Of a stretch of DNA of 64,000 nucleotides, positions 1 through 12,100 are shown piece by piece. The notes under the pieces are model-generated. The model was not told the origin of the DNA. It searched no databases and saw only the letters and a list, made by a program, of their open reading frames with translations. A program made the translations under genes and the position numbers. Each line of letters opens with the position of its first letter. Position 1 is the stretch's first letter. Source of the stretch: Neelides folsomi (taxonomy: Eukaryota; Arthropoda; Collembola; Neelipleona; Neelidae); contig JAQGBZ010000046.1 of the NCBI GenBank assembly GCA_034687125.1, positions 209,974-273,973 on the forward strand, in the 5' to 3' direction.

Positions 1-135
1 TTTTAAAATCAATTTGTAAAATAATTACATTTTGTAAAAAACAAATAATTTGTATATATAATTTAATTAATCTGGTTTTAAATAATTATATAATTATGTA
101 TCTTTAATTGTGTATTTTCTAAATATATAAATTTT

Positions 136-738
136 TTAACTTGTCGAGTTAAACGTCACTCCTGGGATATAAAACCTTTGTTTTAAACCATATGTGCAAT
201 TCATAAGTTTATAATGTAATGGTCCATATTCATTTGTCACTAGTGTAAGGCATCTATTTTTAAAGTATGTTGAAACAATTGAAAAATAAGGTTCTCCATC
301 GTCAGTTGAGCTTGCATTGGTTGGCGCCACAGCGATTTTCCATCTTTGCCAAGGATTCCCTTGGCATCGGGCACTCATATCAACATTGCAATCTTCCTTT
401 GCATCCCAACAATCCATACAAGCTGGCCCAGCCCCGTAACATGTGTCGTTTCTGGGACATCGGGCAGCTCCTCTTGACCCGGCCATTAAATAACTATTAG
501 TGAAGTACCATTTCTTTTCTCCATCTGTAAGAGGGCAAGTTGGGCTGCTCCACAAATGTCGATCAGTCGGAGAACCTTTCTGGACACAACAATTGCCATC
601 GAGACAACCATTATTCATGGAATCGGCGTCATGCGCTGTTCCTATTTGCGTCCCTCGGTTTCCATTTTCGTCGATTTGATTTTTAGCGTTACTAACCCAG
701 TTTTGTAAACCGGGAGGAAGAGTTTGAGCAGAAAAGAT
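136..738 (-). CDS. terminal coding exon of an unrecognised secreted-type Cys-rich protein (partial)
   Basis: The exon opens after a TTTTTTAG acceptor (AG at 739-740) and ends at a TAA at 136-138, giving 200 residues. It is rich in cysteine (for example GNCC, CYGAGPACMDCW, a late MNCTYG) and tryptophan, with several N-glycosylation sequons. The second half, with QRWKI, RCLTL and LKQRF, vaguely recalls one unit of a ricin-B-like beta-trefoil, but I would not assign a domain. I could not find a matching signal-peptide exon upstream. A strong donor (GTGAGTATAA on minus) lies near 1090-1099, but no open frame leads into it. The acceptor is phase 0, compatible with exon 6 of the 290-aa gene upstream, so it might be an alternative last exon of that gene; otherwise it belongs to a separate gene. 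Coding status is fairly sure, gene identity is not. Confidence 0.6.
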   Translation of the reverse strand: MFSAQTLPPGLQNWVSNAKNQIDENGNRGTQIGTAHDADSMNNGCLDGNCCVQKGSPTDRHLWSSPTCPLTDGEKKWYFTNSYLMAGSRGAARCPRNDTCYGAGPACMDCWDAKEDCNVDMSARCQGNPWQRWKIAVAPTNASSTDDGEPYFSIVSTYFKNRCLTLVTNEYGPLHYKLMNCTYGLKQRFYIPGVTFNSTS

Positions 739-1713
739 CTAAAAAATAAAAAAGGTTAAAAACAAAACAACACGAGTTTGATGAATATGGAAATTGGAAG
801 TGTAAATTATTTGAAATGAAATTTTAGCATTTAATGATTTTGAACCTTGATCAAATATATTAAAAATATATAACTAAAGATAATTCTGATAGAAAGTTTC
901 ATTATAAAGTATATTAATATAAAAATAGTATGAGAATTTTTAAATTATGAACGATAATATAATAAAAAAATTAATGTAAAAATTGACAAAAGTTTAAGAT
1001 TGTACAAAGTGTAAATTTAAGGTTTAAGTGAAAATTGTATAATTTTCGCTTCTTATTCCGCCAGAAATGCTTTTCATTCCACTATTTATACTCACCAAGT
1101 GACGTTGATAAATCAATTATGAATCTTTAAAAGCAAATAACATTATAATTCTTTTACCTATCTGTAAGTTTTGAATCGTTAAGTATGGATGTGAATTTTA
1201 TATGGCCATTGTCTTTTTCATTTGAATGAAATAAATTTATTTAAAGCCACGAACGATAAAATATTTTGAAAATCTCTTGTTTTGTAATTTTAACCTTTTG
1301 TCTAGAGGTTGTTATTGTTTAATTTGATTTGAATTTGACATTCAGGAATGTCAGGAATAAGAAATTGAAAAATATCCACATTTTTTAAACAGGATTACCT
1401 AAATAGTTAGTTGTACTTGTAGGTAATACTACATACTACATATGATTTGATTAATGTATGTTATGTGCATAAACGAATAGTATGTATTTAATATGTAGTA
1501 TGTAGTTGTACAGTGCTTTTTACGTTTATTGGTTACCTTTTAAAGTATTATAGGAGTGTTACAAAAGTTGATTTTAATTAAGATAATTAATTATGCAGAT
1601 TATAATTATATTTAGGTACCAATTTTCAATAATTGGATGTATTTATCATAATTATTTGCTTTTAGTATTAGTTAAATTCAGATTTCAGAACACCAAATTT
1701 TTTTATAATAATT
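739..1713. other. intergenic or intronic AT-rich stretch
   Basis: This stretch separates the orphan exon from the last exon of the 290-aa gene. On minus it contains a consensus-like splice donor near 1090-1099 (GTGAGTATAA), but the sequence in front of it is closed in all frames or lacks a start. It could be a 5' UTR exon of the gene ending at 136. No other gene seen. Confidence 0.4.
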
Positions 1714-3142
1714 TTAAAGGCATCCGATAAGCCAAGGGTTTATGAAATAAACATGCATTGATGTAGTTCCAATTCTCTTATTTTGTTTGATGATGCAGTC
1801 AGGCGTAACAAAGCCAGTGATTGCCTAAAATAATCAGAGGAAAATTATATATTAAGAAATTATATTTTAGTATAGTCTTACATATATTTCTTTAGCCTAT
1901 AACTTACTCTTATTGCTAGTTCGGGAGGATGTTCAAATCTTTCAGATTTCGCGAGTCCTCCTGTAACGAATCCAAATCCATGGAGCTGATCATGAGTGTT
2001 GTACAAAGTAAAGGCTGGAAAAACTTCTTGGCAAGACTTCTCTTCCCATTTTTCAACCTCATAAAAATTGTGGCGCCCTTTTAAGCCAAAAGTTGAAAAT
2101 ATTATTTTATTTAATAACAATTAGAATTTCTTGGTTGGAATTTGTGCATGTATATTTTAATGAATAATTAGAAAATTAACTAAATAAAGAGTTATTTTTA
2201 CCCATTAATGGAATACAGGCCTTTTTTGTCCATCCCTTTTCAATTGCTTCATCTCGCTTTAAAGGAACTTCTTTATAATTGGATGGATTTTTCCCTGTTT
2301 GAAAATAAAGGCCGGTTCCAATCCCTTCAGTTGTAAGAGATTCTTTCGTTCTCCCCTTTTCGCATAGTTTTGCTAAATTAAATGTAGAAACATAATTTAT
2401 TATTTTTTAAAAATTTAAGTTACATGTGTGGACTTGTTAACTTCACGCATGCTTACATGGATTTATAAAATATGCGGTAAGAACAAAAACTTGATTTCCG
2501 TTTCTCGTTTCATTTTGGTACATGTCAACCAAATCGTAGCGAATGTCATTTTTAGAGCTCAAGACTTCATCGTGTTTCAACTTAAAAATAAAAGTTGTTG
2601 AAATCACTTAGGTAAATAGGAAATTATCATTTGAATAAATAATGGAAAATGTTAAAATCTTACGAATATTTGAATTCCAGCTACGATTTCATTTATGTCA
2701 TAAATCACTGCAACTGACCCTTCCTTGGGATATGTATAGCGAATTCCATTGAAAGGAGCAGTTGGTGAACATGAATCAGAATCAAAATCCCATTTGGATT
2801 TCTTTGCTTCTTCAACTGTTTTGGGGAGTTGTTTAAATCCATTCAGTTTCCATGGAGTAGTGCTAAAAGTTACTGAAATAAAAAGAATTTAAATGTTAAA
2901 ATAAATATCAATAATTATAAAATATTAACTATTTAGATTTCATATTTTAATTACTTCGAAAATCATTCCAAAGAGCTCCATTTCCAACATCTGTATAAAA
3001 AATTTAAAAAAAATTATTCAAATTCAATATTTATTAAAATTGAATAAATACCTATATATATATATTTTAACTTAATGTTAGAAAACTCACCAATGGATAA
3101 AATTGAAATAAACACCACAAAAAGTTTTATTTTCAGGTTCAT
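1714..3142 (-). CDS. secreted protein of an unnamed invertebrate family, 290 aa, 7 exons
   Basis: Exons on minus: 3091-3142, 2955-2990, 2664-2872, 2457-2580, 2202-2372, 1908-2077, 1714-1824. All introns are GT-AG and the phases agree, giving 873 nt. The protein starts MNLKIKLFVVFISILSI, a clear signal peptide. The body carries RYTYPKEGSVAVIYDINEI, then VFVLTAYFINP, then TGLYFQTG, then FPAFTLYNTHDQLHGFGFV and FEHPPELAIR, and ends near TSMHVYFINPWLIGCL. I recognise this string of motifs (DVNGYIAGIQ-like, LTAYFVDP-like, FPVFLLYN..GFG-like) from a family of extracellular proteins in arthropods and other invertebrates that has no established function. Full length is consistent with that family. 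It is probably extracellular; no catalytic motif is apparent. The start codon is the only Met before the signal sequence. Confidence 0.82.
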
Positions 3143-3875
3143 TTTTCCTCCTTTGCCTTGTCTAATTTTTATGAAATCTTTTTTATTACGCATAGAGTAG
3201 TATTAAAAATTTAACACAGCTCTGTTGCGAGTTAGACAAAAGTAAATATTCTTTGCGTCATAAAGGACCCTGATGACAATTACAAATAACTTCGGAATTT
3301 GCAAATGTTATTCAGCTTTATTGTTAGCATATGATTTATTGTTGAAAAACATTTAATGATGCTTTTGTTATTTTGTGTAATGAAGGAGAAAAGGTTGTAC
3401 TAGTATGTTGATTGATTTGGCAATGGGTTTGTAAAAACTAGTAGGTAGATTGATTTTATATAAAAACTTGCTTGGAAGGTTAAATTATTAAAATACTAGG
3501 TTTTCCAGGATTTCTATATTTATATTAGGTATAATATTTATCAATTGGCTTAATGGGTTTAATATGACTCACATGCAAGTTGTTACGAATTTCGTAAATC
3601 AGTATTTTTGTTTATCTTATGAATTCTTATTTTTCTTATGACTCATTGCTTTTTATTTACTTTCGTCAGATTTCGGCTTATCTCATTTATGTCATTATCA
3701 TTTATTAATTTTACATTTACTGCAATGGCTAAATTCTGGTAATTCTGGCAATATAAATGCTCATTGAAATGTCAGTGTTTATGTTTTTGAATAAAAGTAA
3801 TTTTTAATAACAATTTTTCATTTTTGTTTTGTTTTTATGATTAGAAATGATTAGAAAATAAATTTTTTATCTTAA
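3143..3875. other. intergenic, no gene seen
   Basis: This is AT-rich DNA between two minus-strand genes. It must hold the promoter of the 290-aa gene and the 3' end of the Shisa-like gene. No open frame of note, no repeat and no clear TATA box were found. Confidence 0.5.
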
Positions 3876-5074
3876 TTATTTCCATCCTGGTTGAGGTGCT
3901 ATCTGAGGTTGAGGCATTTGAAAAGTGCTTGCATATGAAGGATGTCCTTGTGGATAGGGAAGATTATCTTGAGGATATGGAAGTACGGCGGGTGGATTTG
4001 AAACATTGTAATTGGCGTTCATGTTGTTTGGCTGTTGTACATTATATTCTTGTTGTGGATATCCTGCGTTCACTTGTCCAATGTTGACCATTGGAACGAA
4101 AGTGGTTTCTTGAGGTGGAATAGTAATTACTTAAAACAATTCAAAAGCATTTAAAATTTTTCTAAAGCCTAATAATATTTTAAAACATAAATTTAACTTG
4201 GTTTTACTTGTTGGAGGTGTAAGAACTTTTCCTTTATTCTTTCTATAAGAAAAACATGCACAAGCACAGCAGAAACAGCAAAGAACCGGAATTCCGATGA
4301 AAATTAAAATACCGACAATGACGAACACAGCTATCAAACCGCCGCTAAAATATGAAACTCATTCATTTATTATTGCAATGTGATTTATTCAATTCAAAGA
4401 TTTCATTTATTTTTACAAAATACCATTTTGATTTCACACTTACAATAATATTGAATAAATTATGGCTTTTAATTAAATTTTGTAACTTTATTTGCACAAA
4501 CAGTGAAAGTGTAATATAATTATATAAATACATTTGTATTACATATTGTCGAGAGTTATGTGTTGTGTAAGTGTAATTTGGTGAATTATTTGAGATTTTG
4601 ATAATGAAAAGAATAAACTCCCCGAGTCCTACACCCCATTTTGCATCAGGGGCTCTCATTCATTTATATGTAATTAAATATAATTCTTGTACACTACGTG
4701 CGTAGTGTGTATTTATTTTATTCATTGTCAGTATAAATATTTTTAATAGTATTTTTATAAGATACAATCCTTCCACAAAATGAGTGAACATGAGGACAAT
4801 GAAAATTATATGGAAATCCATAGAAACTGTTGTTATTTTGCAAAGGTTTTGACATACCCATGTTTACTCATTTTGTGGAAAGATTGTATAGGTACACATG
4901 AATTTCGTTTCTATCAATTTACCTGATTTCAAAATCCTCGCAATCACCGGTCCATTCGTCTTCATCATGATCATAATCACATTCCCAATCCCCAACAACG
5001 GAATTAATTAAACAAAATATTCCAAAGATGCGAATGAAACTAAAGCCAATTTTATTATTTAAAACAGAATACAT
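3876..5074 (-). CDS. small Shisa-like single-pass membrane protein, 3 exons
   Basis: Exons 4923-5074, 4208-4344 and 3876-4129 on minus join in phase to 180 residues. A signal peptide (FIRIFGIFCLINSVVG) is followed by a short acidic ectodomain with two cysteines (DWECDYDHDEDEWTGDCED). Then comes one membrane helix (LIAVFVIVGILIFIGIPVL), a juxtamembrane CCFCCACACF cluster likely to be palmitoylated, and a cytoplasmic tail rich in Pro, Gln, Asn and Tyr with repeated LPYPQ-type motifs. Signal peptide, one helix, cysteine cluster and PY-rich tail are the architecture of Shisa-like and related adaptor proteins that bind WW-domain or trafficking partners. The ectodomain is too short for the full Shisa Cys-knot, so the family label is by architecture only. 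It is transcribed divergently from CFAP44. Confidence 0.75.
4762..4889. repeat. 128-bp fold-back element (31-nt arms) in intron 1 of the Shisa-like gene
   Basis: Arms 4762-4792 and 4859-4889 are inverted copies differing at two positions; both contain CCACAAAATGAGT or its complement. The spacer is about 66 nt. Size and symmetry suggest a MITE or other fold-back element. No convincing target-site duplication is visible at the ends. Confidence 0.6.
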
Positions 5075-6115
5075 TTTAACACTCAACAATAAAATGGGTT
5101 TTTATTTAAAAAAAATTAGATATCGATTTCTTAAAATGTCTACGAGCAATTGATAATAATTAATGAAAGTGATTGAAATAATCAATTATTTAAATAACAA
5201 TGGAAATTATTGAATACCTTATTTAATTACTTTTTACCATTAAACCTTGCTCACAATTGAACGCATATTCATAAAAAGAATGTTCATGTTATCTTATCTA
5301 TTAGTAATGTCAATGTCAAGATTAAATTATTGTGTATGATAAAACATAAAAATATAGTGGGAGTATATACCGTTATATACTTACCACTTTTTGTGTCGAT
5401 TATGGAAGTATTGAGAAAGTGTAAAGGTGTCCAATATACGGAATTATACCATACAATAGACAATTTTTAAAAAGATTGGCAATTTTTTCAAATGAGCTAG
5501 ACTAGCATTTTATTTATTGTATCATATATCAATGATGCATTATATGATACAATATCATCAATTTCATATTGGTACATAGGTTTTTAAAGTGCAGTATCTT
5601 ATGTATTATGAGTATACGTATGAATAATAGACGCCTTTATTAATTGAATTCGACTATTTCAGTATTAGGTTTTAATTTATTAATATTGGTATTTATTGGT
5701 AAATATATTGTAGAGTACTTTAAGATATTTTATTTTTCACTGTTAGATATTTTAAATTGTAAAATCTAGAGGAAAATTAATAAGTACTCTATTAAACGAA
5801 AAATTATGTATCATATAATATGTTACCGGTAAAATGAAATCACAACTAATATACATAATACACGATGAGTCATTAAAAATTGTACAATACTTATATTGTT
5901 TAATCGATAATCGATGAGAATTCAACTTCAATCCACATATGGTAAGGCGTAATGCCTTTTAGTTGTATTGATTTAATAAGAATACGCTTTCATGCCAGAT
6001 GTTAACTTTGATAATATTCATTTTACACAAACTTAATTGTATATTTAAGATTGATTAATATAACATATTTATGTATTAATAAAGATATATCAAAATATAT
6101 TAAAACATTTAGACA
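5075..6115. promoter_or_regulatory. shared upstream region of the divergent Shisa-like and CFAP44 genes
   Basis: About 1 kb of AT-rich DNA lies between two divergently transcribed start codons. I see no TATA box at a sensible distance from either start and no coding potential. Any control elements must lie here, but none can be named from the sequence. Confidence 0.4.
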
Positions 6116-9100
6116 ATGAGTGAAGACGAAGAACACGAAGAATATAAAATTGTCTACGAGCCTTTCGACGTCTCAAAACTCAAATATTACAACGATCCAA
6201 GTAGCTCTGAAGAATCAACAAATGAAGAACAAAATGAAGAATTTGAAGGTGGAAACGAAGATGATAAAACAGAAATTGTTGTCGACGAAAATGAGAAATT
6301 TAATTCACTTATGGTGTGGTTTGAAAGGAAGCAAAAAAGAAATAAAATATTTGAGACACGAGAAAAATGGAGTAAGTAATTTTTCTAACACAATTATTTT
6401 AATACGATATTGATATTATGTTGAATTTATTGTAGCTTGTTATCAATATGATATTTATATAATATTTATTAAATTTATGCTTACTCTATATGAGTTAAGT
6501 TTAAAGATGCATTTAATTTTTAACAATTTAGGGGCTGCAAAACAAGAAGGGATGTTAGAAACTGAAGAAACTGACCATGAGTTAAATGAACAAAGCGAAA
6601 TGTTTATTAAAAAGGGATTAGAAGAAATAAATGAAAAGTTCATTGTAAAGGGAGTTTATTCCGACTGGTACAAGAAAATAACAAATGCAAAGTTTCAATC
6701 ATTAACAGATGATGAAGAAGAATTTAGCAAAATAAATGAAAATCTTATCTTGGAAGGAAAACCAAATGAAAACCAAAGTGAAACTGAAATTTCCATAAAA
6801 ATACCATTAACATCTTTAGAATCTAAATATACTCAAGAAGAATCTGAAGAAAAAGAAGACGAAATGACAATATTGTTAGATTATGCATAAATCTTAAGTT
6901 TTTATTTAAACTTAAACTTTAAAATCAAATTCAAGGAAAACATACAAACAGCATTATTAAATTATTTTTACATTTATCACAGACATTCGTATGGAAGCAA
7001 TGCTTTGAAAAGAAATAACATTGAGATCGTCAATTCAAACGTGATCGTTTCAATCAACGGAAATCACCTTCAGTTTCAAGTTGACTCTTCGAGACAAAGC
7101 AAAGTAAACAAAGCGGATATTAAAAATTCCTTATGGAAAAACAAAAAAGCAGATGGAATTTCGACATTTGCAATTCATCCCAAAGAGACATTCATAGCAA
7201 TTGGAGTTTATGGGATTCGCCCTTCGATTTATTTACATTCTTGGCCTGATTTAAAGGAAATTATTGTATTGAAAACACCGGAATGCAATAGTGATTATGG
7301 CTATATGTGTTTTAAGTAACTGATGAATGAATTATTTATTTATATATATATTTAAAAGTTTTAATTCATCATTGAAGCCTATGATATTCAATGAATAATT
7401 GTTTAAATTTTAGCAATTTTGGAAATTTATTATTGACCCAAACACGTGACTTTAAATTAATTGTTTGGAATTGGGAGAGTGAAGAAATAATTTTCAAAAC
7501 ATTTGGAAATTCCATGATTAATAAAGCGTTTTTTTCTCCTGTTGAATCTGACTGTTTTGTTACTGGCAGCAAAAATTCCCTCCAAATATGGAAATTTAGA
7601 AACCAACAAGAATCAAATTTAATTTATGGAAATTTTGCCTTTTGGAAAACGACAAATATAAACTCAATTTGCATAATTCCATCTGGACAAGTATAAAAAT
7701 TTTAATTAAAAAATTAACCATTTCAATTTAAAGAAAAATATTTATAATAAATAACGAAAATGTTATTAATAATGTACATAAATTTCGTTAGATCATAACG
7801 GGAACATGCTGGGGAAATCTTTATGTATGGGAAAATTCGTTGATCATTGGAGAAATTAGATGCCCCAAAGGAAATTGCCACAATGGAGAAGTAACTGACA
7901 TTTTGCATATTAAATCGGAAAGGAATGAAATCATAACAGCGGGAGTCGATGGATTCATACGAATTTGGAAGCTGGAAAAGCTCATGAATGCAATTCACTC
8001 AAACGCAATTGAAAATTGTGTGACAATTGTTATGTTTGAGCACGAATTAAGAATAAGCGAACCTTCATCTTTATTAAACATTCGGAAAAGCTCAATAGAA
8101 GATAATTTTTACCATTTTTATGCAAAAGTAAAATCAAATTAATCCTTTAAATGAATTATGGTTTTTAATTATTATAATAAGCTTTGGTCATAATATGAGT
8201 AATTGATAGCATTTCTGGTATTGTCTAATACAATATGCCTTAAATACATATCACATTATATATAAATAAATATTTTATCATTTTTAGAACAGTAGAGGTG
8301 GAATTTGGAGCGTTGATTTGACAGACGAATACAATATGGTATGCGAAAAATGTTTTGATGTTCCATCAGGTAAAATCAATTCGATTGCCGTCAATCAATC
8401 AAACTTCACAATATTCACCATAGGAAGCGAATTTGGACATTTGCGAATCTATGATTATGCAACTGGAAAATTACTTGCAAAAAAGGAATATCAATATGAA
8501 ATAACTCATGTGAAATGGATACCGTTTAAATCAACAATTAATGAACATTTAACAATAATTACTTCATCTTCTAGTGGGACGATTCGAATGCTAACAATTT
8601 TTAATAACCCAACTAATGAATTAACCAAAATGGAAGATTTTCAATTTTTTACACTCTTTAAAGGAAAACCTCATGAAGGAAAAATTAATATTTTAGAAAT
8701 TCATGGAAAATCTCAATCGCTTTTAACATTCGGAGAAGATAGAACAATATTCATATTTGACATCAAAAATGATCAAGAATCTCAATATCTTTCACTGATT
8801 CCAAAAATTTTGACAAAAATTTCATTTTTAGCTTCGCATGCTTTATCCTTAAACGAGAATGAGATTTTAGTTGTTTCTAAACAAGGAGAAATAGCCCAAT
8901 GTAACGTTTGTAGCATAACAAAGCCAAACACTGAAGAAAATTTTAGTTACTTTGTTGAAGACGTTTTTAAGAATTTGGGAAAGTTTGAGACAATTGTTAA
9001 GAAAAGTCTTATAATAGACAAAATCTATACATTTAATGAAAACCATTTCATTTTTGCTCAAAGTGAAGAAGGAAATCAAATGATTTTTCTCATTCAAATT

Positions 9101-12100
9101 CACTCAATGACTCTCAAACAAATATTCAACTTTGAAAAAGAAAACATTTCTGAATTTAATTTCAGTTGTTGTGCAATTTCGTAAGTTAAACATTTTTAAA
9201 GATCTTACAAAATAATTACAATTATGTATTTATAATAAGTAACTTAATAAATATGATGTATGAATTTTATGGATATTGAACAAAAATTTCATGAATGATT
9301 TAATGAAAATGTTTAAAATGTATGGTATACTTTTATTATTGTAGACCTGATGAAAATTGGTTAATATGTGGAAGTACAAATGGGAAGATTTCAATCATCG
9401 GAAGGAATTATTCAAAACAAATTCCTTACTGCTTTTCCAATTTGTGCATGAATATTTTTCACATACATGACCATGAATCAGGTCACGTCAATCAAGTTGA
9501 ATGGGATTTGAGTGGAAATATATTATTCTCTATAGGAAATGATGGTGGAATTTATACATTATTGAAATCGAATAAATCAGTTTCTATTCAATCTAATATT
9601 CCACAACAAATTGAAAAAGTTAAAATTTAAAACCAAATATTTTAATATGCGAAAGATTCCAAATTTAATTCATAGAATTATTTAACTTTATGAAATGAAA
9701 TGACAATATTTATTCTTATTTTGTTTAATAATATTTTTATTTTAGCCAAAAATTGATGAAATTCCCGATATGGAAAATAATCTTGAAAGGACTTTAGAAG
9801 AGTTAATTAATAAGCCCGATCAAAGTCAAAGAGAATTAGAAAGAATTGAAGATGAAAAAACTGAAATGAGAAGACAACTTACAAGAATGAAAATGGCTTA
9901 TGAAGCTTTAAAACTAAGGCTAGAAATAACGTTCTTTTCATTGTCACATACAGAATTGTATTTAATATTTCAATTGATTATTATATTATTATTATATTAT
10001 TACTTTACAGGAATAACGAATTGCCTCAACAATTTCAGATAAATAAAAAAGAAATGGAATTAAGTCCTGAAATAAGAAAGAAATTTAGAGATGCTCATAT
10101 GAAACATTTAGAAAATGTTCAAATAAATCTTGAATATGAAAGCAAAGTGTCCATCAAAAAATATGAAAAAATTCAGAAACATTATTTTGATGAAATCGAA
10201 ATTGGGCATTTTATAGTTAAAGATATTTCTCACACAATTCAAGTTTCTTCATTCAGACTGAGAAAATTTTCCCAAACATTTGAAGCCATATTGGAAGAAA
10301 ATAAACATGCAATTTTAAAAGAGCTTGGGATTTTTTCTCCAAGATCAAGGTCAAAATCAGTTCCAGCGCCAATTGTAATTCCACCAGTGCAGCGATTATA
10401 TGCTAAAGATGTAATTGGAGATTTCTTTGATAAAGATTTGGATTTGAGGACAGCGCAAGCTATCAGAAAATTAGAAATGAGACTTGAGAAAAAATACGTT
10501 CGAGAATGCAAGGTAATAAATAATAGATATTCCCTCATAGCTATGAATTATATCATTACGATTATGTAATGTTTATTATTGCCAATTCCATAATTATTTT
10601 GTAATAAATTGAAAATGTTCCATATTTTTGATACACTGTATGTATTCATATAAGTGGTCAGAAATTAGTGCAAGTAAACCAGAAGAAGTTGAAGACGAAA
10701 CTGAAAACAATGTTATTCAATTTGCTGAAAGCAATAAAGGCGATTTTATATTAAAAAGCTCTGAAGATTTTTGTGATAACAAAAAAATTACAACTACAAA
10801 TATAAGAAAAAACATTTTGGATTTAAAAAGAAAGGTAAATATTAAAAAAAATTAACTATTTTATAAAATAATGCTCATGTATTCAATACATTCAATTAAT
10901 TTTACAGATTCACAAAAAATCGGGAGAATTTAATGAAAAACTTAAAAAATTAAAAGGCGAAAAGCCTTTTGTTCTTGAAAAATGCCATCAAATTAAAAAT
11001 GAAATATTGAAAATTCAAAGGCTTCTACCACCTAATTATCACCAAGACTTGCCATTGATTTATGAAATTGATGAATCGGAAGTTCCAGAAGATTTTTACG
11101 AAATAGAAATTGATCAAATAAGAGAAAGACAAAGAAACAAATGCCGCGAAATAAAACTGGATTCAAACGTTACATTTACTCCATATTGTAAATATGCATC
11201 CATATCCACATTGACATATAGCGAAGATGAACAAATGAATGAATTGTCAATTATGGCACAATTATTAATTGTTTCTCCCAAAATGTGTGAATTGAGTCAA
11301 GAGCGAGAACAAAGAATGAAAATAACTCTTAATACGAGATTAAATCAACAGAAGAATTTAATTGAAAATCTCAATAAAATTATAAACGATTTCAAAACCA
11401 AAGTTGTAGAATCGAGAAATGAAAGACTCAACAAGGCAATTGATCTCAAATTAATGCACATAAAATTCTTTGCTTTAATTGCCGAATTAAACATTTATAA
11501 AGGAATGGAAAAAATTGAAAATGAAACTAAAATGAAGTATTGGGCTCAAAAAATGAAATTTTCATCTGCTAAAAAAACTGTAAGTAAAATAATTTTTTTG
11601 TTAAAAGCACGTGATTAATTTTTATACTTTTTATATTAAGCTTCGGCAAGAAATAAAGCGGCAAGCGAATTTAGAAAGAGAACATGATCAAATAAAGAAG
11701 AAATTAAAGAAAATCCAATTAAAAGCTGAAGAGTTTATTAACACTCAACCGACAATAATTTCAGATAGACTTTTCAATTTATTTAAAAGAAGAAAACATT
11801 CATTTATCGGTAGAATGAACGACAATTACTAATTACTATTATCAAAATATTATCATTTGTTATATAAAATCTTATTTTAATTTCAGATATTAATTTGGCA
11901 ATGGAAGATGAAAAGAAAGAAGGTTCAAAATCGGAATCAAGTAGCGATGAAGATGATTCGAGCTTTTCATCAAAAGACTCAAATTCTGATTTGGATTCTC
12001 TTCCTCCAATAATAAATAAAGAAAGCAAAGACATTGAAGAAATAGCAAAAGAAGCAAGGACTAATTCACTTTCACAACCTTTATCAATTGAGCTCAGCAT

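Noticed and set aside
267-500. Plus-strand open frame of 77 codons
   Set aside because: It lies antisense to the clear Cys-rich exon on minus and has no motif; a shadow.
10239-10538. Minus-strand frame inside CFAP44 exon 9
   Set aside because: Antisense shadow of a charged coiled-coil exon.
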